Below the pieces are notes generated by a model, which was not told the origin of the DNA, ran no database searches, and saw only the letters and a program-made list of their open reading frames with translations. The position numbers and the translations under genes were made by a program. A stretch of 64,000 nucleotides of DNA from DTU013 sp964512095. Its GTDB lineage: Bacteria > Bacillota > Clostridia > Acetivibrionales > DTU013. The number at the start of each line of letters is the position of its first letter. The first letter of the stretch is position 1. Shown here piece after piece: positions 60,596 to 64,000 of this stretch. The DNA lies in contig CAZEIH010000010.1 of assembly GCA_964512095.1 (NCBI GenBank), positions 1 through 64,000 on the forward strand, in the 5' to 3' direction.

Positions 60596-61792
60596 TTATC
60601 CAAACAACTTTCTAATTGAAGATTTTTTCTGATAATCTCCATCCAATTCCTTGATAAGCATATTTCCAATATCCATTACAGCTTTAGCCACCTTTGTCTC
60701 AGCTCGTGTCATTACAAACGGGAACCCCTTATTTGCAGAGGTAACAACAGTCTGGCTGTCTTCTGGTATGTAAGACCAGATATTCTTGCGCAATGTGTTT
60801 TCAAAGTCCTTATATTTAATCCCATATTGTTCAGACGCTTTATTTAGTACAACATAGATTTTATCATGAGAATACCTGAGTGTATCCATTACATCAAGTC
60901 CGGCCTTTATGTTCTTAATTGTTGGTAGGTCAAGGGTGGATATCAACAGTATCCTATCTGACATATCAAGGGATGTAAGTACAGATTCATGGAAATTTGC
61001 TGAGGAATCTACTACTATATAGTGATACGACTCCCTAAGGGTATTGATTATCCTTTCAACATGAGCACCTGTTATATATTCAGCATACTCCGGCTTCACA
61101 GGTGCAGGCAACACCTTTACCCCAGAGAAATGAGTAACGAGATATTCCTCCATCAGACTCTTGTCCATCTGACTAAATTCCTTAACAAGATCACTTATTG
61201 TATTCTTAACAGAAACATTGAGCATTATTGCAATATCGCCAAACTGCAAATCCAGATCCACCAGTGCTACCTTTTTTTTGGTGCTCCTTGCTATAGAAAC
61301 TGCTAGATTTGATGCAACTGTCGTTTTTCCAACACCGCCCTTTGTGCTGAACACAGTGATTACCTTTGACCTAACTTCCTCCTGATATCCGCTGGCCGAT
61401 ATTTTTTCACGCCTTTTTGCCTCTGCCGCATATGCATTTAGAATTGTTACAACCAACTCATCGCTATTAAAGGGTTTGCACAAAAAATCCCGGGCACCGG
61501 CTGTCATTGCTTTTCTTACATATTCGGTCTCACCTTGCACTGACATTATTATGACTGTAGTTTCGGGAATACCCATGGTTATTGCTTCTGTAGCTTTTAT
61601 ACCATCAATACCCGGCATGTTTATATCCATTAACACCACATCCGGCCTTAGCTCCCTTGTCATAATTATGGCTTCCTCTCCATTTTCAGCCTCACCCGAG
61701 ACCTCAAGCCTTTTGTCAAAAGATAAAAGCTGCCTTATGTTATTTCTGGTTTCTGCAGAATCATCAACTATTAAAACTGTAATTATATCCAT
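60596..61792 (-). CDS. cpaE: CpaE-like Tad protein: receiver domain plus MinD-type ATPase
   Basis: The start is the ATG at 61792 (MDIITVLIVDDSAETRNN), with GGAG eight bases before it. The 398-residue product has a full receiver domain (Asp in VVLMDINMPGIDG, about 54; Lys in FLCKPFN) followed by a MinD/ParA-like ATPase with a deviant Walker A (STKGGVGKTTVASN, about 150-163) and VDLDLQFGDIA. CpaE proteins position the Tad machine at the pole. The receiver keeps the phospho-acceptor, so it may truly be phosphorylated, while many CpaE receivers are degenerate. Confidence 0.88.
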   Translation of the reverse strand: MDIITVLIVDDSAETRNNIRQLLSFDKRLEVSGEAENGEEAIIMTRELRPDVVLMDINMPGIDGIKATEAITMGIPETTVIIMSVQGETEYVRKAMTAGARDFLCKPFNSDELVVTILNAYAAEAKRREKISASGYQEEVRSKVITVFSTKGGVGKTTVASNLAVSIARSTKKKVALVDLDLQFGDIAIMLNVSVKNTISDLVKEFSQMDKSLMEEYLVTHFSGVKVLPAPVKPEYAEYITGAHVERIINTLRESYHYIVVDSSANFHESVLTSLDMSDRILLISTLDLPTIKNIKAGLDVMDTLRYSHDKIYVVLNKASEQYGIKYKDFENTLRKNIWSYIPEDSQTVVTSANKGFPFVMTRAETKVAKAVMDIGNMLIKELDGDYQKKSSIRKLFG

Positions 61793-61831
61793 TTGAATCA
61801 CTCCTTGATATGAGATAATTTACCGCTCTTT

Positions 61832-62587
61832 TCATCCCCCATCTTTATCTGGCATTATGTGTACACCCCTATTGCCAGTCATATCCGACCTCAGAATACC
61901 CTTGGCGGAGATTTCCTCTTCGTCACCTAACGGTCTCAATGCCAGTCTCATAACTCCAAATTCTGTAGCAAATACAAACCTCTCAACATCTTCCGCTTTA
62001 ATAGCCAGTGTCACAGTCGTTGGGGGTTCAGAAAGCTTCTTAGATGATAACATCACATCCTGTCCCAAAGCCAAGACCTGAATATTCTGAAGAAGTAATT
62101 TTGAAGTGCGAGGGTATACGTCACCTGATGCTGCCTCTTCCCTTTCAAAGCTCACAAACAAATCGACAAAATCCCCTGGTCTCACTAGATTTGCCACATT
62201 GATCTGTTCTGTAACATCCATGCTCACAGCCCTCGTTCCCTCTGGAACCATGTATGATACGTACGTACTCTCCTCGCCAGCAAGCCTTTCGCCCCTAATG
62301 AGTTCCCCCTCTACAATACTCTGAATAGTGTATTTACCTATGATTTCCTTAGAATCTGTAATGGCTCCGGTATTTATAAGCTCTTTTGCCACATTAATCT
62401 GTTTGATATCTGATGCTAATATCTCAGTCCTATCAGGTATAGTCCTTGAGGCCACATATATTGTGGCTTGCTCAACCTCCGGCATAACAACAGTTTTACT
62501 TCCGGATATATAGACATAAATCAAAGTTGCAGTAGCAAGGGATAATATGAGTGAAATTATAATAATCCTCTTGTTTTTCTTTTCCAT
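61832..62587 (-). CDS. cpaB: Flp pilus assembly protein CpaB/RcpC
   Basis: The 251-residue protein has one N-terminal membrane helix (about 8-27), a SAF domain (VASRTIPDRTEILASDIKQI; TIQSIVEGELIRGERL) and a CpaB C-terminal domain (GTRAVSMDVTEQINVANLV; PGDFVDLFVSF). In Gram-negatives it stabilises the outer-membrane channel; its role in a Gram-positive Tad system is unclear but it is regularly present. Confidence 0.9.
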   Translation of the reverse strand: MEKKNKRIIIISLILSLATATLIYVYISGSKTVVMPEVEQATIYVASRTIPDRTEILASDIKQINVAKELINTGAITDSKEIIGKYTIQSIVEGELIRGERLAGEESTYVSYMVPEGTRAVSMDVTEQINVANLVRPGDFVDLFVSFEREEAASGDVYPRTSKLLLQNIQVLALGQDVMLSSKKLSEPPTTVTLAIKAEDVERFVFATEFGVMRLALRPLGDEEEISAKGILRSDMTGNRGVHIMPDKDGG

Positions 62588-62601
62588 ATGTACCTCCGAT
62601 A

Positions 62602-62991
62602 TTATTCACACCGCATTGTAGTACTGGTTTCAATATCGAATGCTTCAGGGAAAAATGCACCTATAACAGGTGTTATCATACTGTATCCATATCTGACTGT
62701 TACAGTAACTGGATCCCCAGAACTCCTTCCAGCCTCATTAGGTAGTATTTCGATTTCAAGTCTTGTGGGTTCCAATGACGCTGCCGCATTATTTGTTGCA
62801 AGCAAGATCTGCTCATCTGTGTTTCCCACCGTAGCACGTCTGGCACCTTCCCTCGATGCATTACTAACCACCAAATAACTGTTGAAAAGTAGCCCAAAAT
62901 CTATAATGCCCGTTAGCAGGAGCAGCAGTACCGGTAGTATGAGAGCGGTTTCAACAAGTGACTGTCCTTTTCTCCTTATTCTCATTCTCAT
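62602..62991 (-). CDS. tadE: TadE-type pseudopilin
   Basis: The start is the ATG at 62991 (MRMRIRRKGQSLVETALIL), with GGAGGAG eight bases upstream; a start ten codons earlier overlaps it. The 129-residue protein has the TadE motif GQSLVETALILPVLLLLLTG and VVSNASREGARRATVG. It is a prepilin-like minor subunit processed by a TadV-type peptidase, not seen in this window. Confidence 0.9.
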   Translation of the reverse strand: MRMRIRRKGQSLVETALILPVLLLLLTGIIDFGLLFNSYLVVSNASREGARRATVGNTDEQILLATNNAAASLEPTRLEIEILPNEAGRSSGDPVTVTVRYGYSMITPVIGAFFPEAFDIETSTTMRCE

Positions 62992-63063
62992 AATACATTC
63001 TCCTCCGCATTTATAACCCATTGTATTAATTAAATCGTCTCAGCCTGCCTTGTTATAAAATTA

Positions 63064-63085
63064 CCCTACCTGAAATCAGATAGGG
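63064..63085 (-). terminator. Hairpin between flp and tadE, possible attenuator
   Basis: CCCTACCTGA (63064-63073) pairs with TCAGATAGGG (63076-63085), one mismatch. On the minus strand it follows the flp stop by 31 bases and is followed by TAATTTTAT. A partial terminator here would give more flp than downstream message, as expected for a major pilin. Confidence 0.5.
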
Positions 63086-63116
63086 CAATCTTTATCGTAT
63101 GATTGTGTCAACATTA

Positions 63117-63314
63117 TTATGGTTCAGGTGTATTACCTGTAATTATCGCAGCTATGTTACCGAATAGTGTACCAAGTGGTTCTTTGAGAACTGTCAATGC
63201 TGCTACCAGTATCACTGCGATGATACCAATGATCAGGCCGTACTCCACCATACCCTGACCCTTTTTGCTTGCAAAACGTGTCTTCAAGTAAGTTAACAAT
63301 GCCATCATCTTCAT
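63117..63314 (-). CDS. flp: Flp/Fap-type major pilin
   Basis: The 65-residue prepilin has a basic leader (MKMMALLTYLKTRFASKKG), a Flp processing site at G-Q-G-M-V-E-Y-G-L-I (cleavage after the Gly at about 19), and the hydrophobic helix IIGIIAVILVAALTVL. The tail is short. It is the first gene of the Tad operon, with AAAGGTGG upstream. The 212-bp gap to the response regulator has a TATAAT (about 63377-63382) with no good -35; a regulator may be needed. Confidence 0.92.
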   Translation of the reverse strand: MKMMALLTYLKTRFASKKGQGMVEYGLIIGIIAVILVAALTVLKEPLGTLFGNIAAIITGNTPEP

Positions 63315-63446
63315 TTTTTCGTACCACCTTTCATAAAATTTAATTATTCGAAAAATTTTTTTTTGCTTTCGTCTGACTTAATTATAGACCGGTTTGGATT
63401 GTAATAGTATCCGTCAATGGGCCTTTTTTCATGATGATTTGGACCT

Positions 63447-63482
63447 AAAAAAGCCCTCCGGATAATAACATCCGAAGGGCTT
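63447..63482 (-). terminator. Intrinsic terminator after the response regulator
   Basis: A 13-bp stem with one mismatch (AAGCCCTCCGGAT at 63451-63463 with ATCCGAAGGGCTT at 63470-63482) is followed on the minus strand by TTTTTT. It separates the response regulator from the Tad operon. Confidence 0.88.
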
Positions 63483-63526
63483 ATATGACTGGGACTTTTG
63501 TACCAGGATATAGGACATATTGTTTA

Positions 63527-64000
63527 TCAACTCATAATGTTATGCTTTATGGCATATATGGCAGCCTGAGTCCTGTCTGATACATTAAGCTTCTTAAATA
63601 TGTTGGAAATATGATTCTTCACAGTCTTTTCACTTATATACAGAGTTCTTGCTATCTCCTTGTTTATCATTCCCTCGGCGATAAGCCCCAGTACTTCTGT
63701 TTCTCTGGCTGTAAGGTTGTTTTCGTTATGCTTTCCTTTCTCATGCAACGTGACCCTGTTGAACTCCTTCACCAACTCCATCGTCATGTTGGGCTGGATA
63801 TATGACCGTCCCGAATGAACATTGCGTATGGCTTCTAATAGCACCTTGGGCTCAGCGTCCTTGAGCACATATCCCTCTGCACCCATTTGTAGTGTCTTGA
63901 AAAGATATTCTCTGTCCTCATGTATAGTTAGAACAATGATTCTACTGGGTAACTGATCATCCTTTATTTGCTTTATCGCCTGTAAGCCATTAGTGCCAGG
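63527..64000 (-). CDS. NarL/LuxR-type response regulator (N-terminus outside window)
   Basis: The frame is open to the right edge of the window; an ATG at 63886 lies inside the receiver and is not the start. The visible part begins after the phospho-acceptor at PGTNGLQAIKQI, continues through IIVLTIHEDREYLF (the Thr switch) and Lys in GYVLKDAEPK. It ends in a LuxR helix-turn-helix (LTARETEVLGLIAEGMINKE; KTVKNHISNIFKKLNVSDRT). It lies directly upstream of the Tad operon on the same strand but with its own terminator, so it may control pilus genes. Its kinase is not seen. Confidence 0.9.
   Translation of the reverse strand, partial: PGTNGLQAIKQIKDDQLPSRIIVLTIHEDREYLFKTLQMGAEGYVLKDAEPKVLLEAIRNVHSGRSYIQPNMTMELVKEFNRVTLHEKGKHNENNLTARETEVLGLIAEGMINKEIARTLYISEKTVKNHISNIFKKLNVSDRTQAAIYAIKHNIMS

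Noticed and set aside
62700..62897. 65-residue frame inside tadE
   Set aside because: It lies in another frame of a clear TadE gene and lacks a ribosome site.

Overview
The window comes from an endospore-forming, flagellated, Gram-positive anaerobe of the class Clostridia, probably an Acetivibrio/Ruminiclostridium-like lineage. The evidence is a Firmicutes-type fla/che operon (fliY, flbD, cheC, cheD, flhF, flhG), the spoIIGA-sigE-sigG sporulation block, a small-basic-protein/ftsA/ftsZ division block, SLH-domain surface proteins and moderately AT-rich DNA. The genus is inference; no rRNA is present.

Layout. (1) 1-5633, plus strand: two SLH-domain surface proteins, one a transglutaminase-like protein cut by the window edge and one a 1358-residue beta-helix protein. 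This stretch looks richer in G+C than the rest. (2) 5640-6950, plus strand: a cyclic-di-GMP-I (GEMM) riboswitch-like aptamer with no visible expression platform, then a strong promoter overlapped by a perfect 18-bp palindrome, a marR gene and a flavodoxin gene. (3) 7088-7318: a minus-strand tRNA-Leu(CAA) with its own promoter and terminator. (4) 7360-40469, minus strand: a fla/che operon of about 33 kb, reading from flgB at the right to a SwrB-like protein and a 54-residue membrane protein at the left. Gene order matches Bacillus fla/che, but no motAB, cheR, hslVU or codY is present. (5) 40603-46755, minus strand: trmFO, topA, dprA and yifB. (6) 46791-48074: an antiporter-subunit remnant, nrdR and a PRC-barrel gene. 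(7) 48247-54689, minus strand: sigG, sigE, spoIIGA, ftsZ, ftsA, sbp and ftsQ. (8) 54736-57139: a 5'-truncated murA next to a homocysteine methyltransferase gene whose pterin-like domain is cut short. (9) 57172-63314, minus strand: a Tad/Flp pilus operon (flp, tadE, cpaB, cpaE, cpaF, tadB, tadC). (10) 63527-64000: a LuxR-type response regulator that runs off the right edge.

How the parts work together. The fla/che operon encodes most of the basal body, export apparatus, switch, hook, chemotaxis core and sigma-D. A PilZ protein in that operon and the GEMM aptamer both point to cyclic-di-GMP control of motility and surface structures. The Tad operon adds an adhesive pilus, and the SLH proteins are surface-layer components. 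The sporulation and division genes are ordinary chromosomal core.

I found no clearly new multi-gene system. The most notable signals are the murA/metH-like junction, the orphan GEMM aptamer with the marR palindrome, an unexplained structured 254-bp spacer between fliE and fliF, and a spoIIG-like promoter with a 21-bp spacer.
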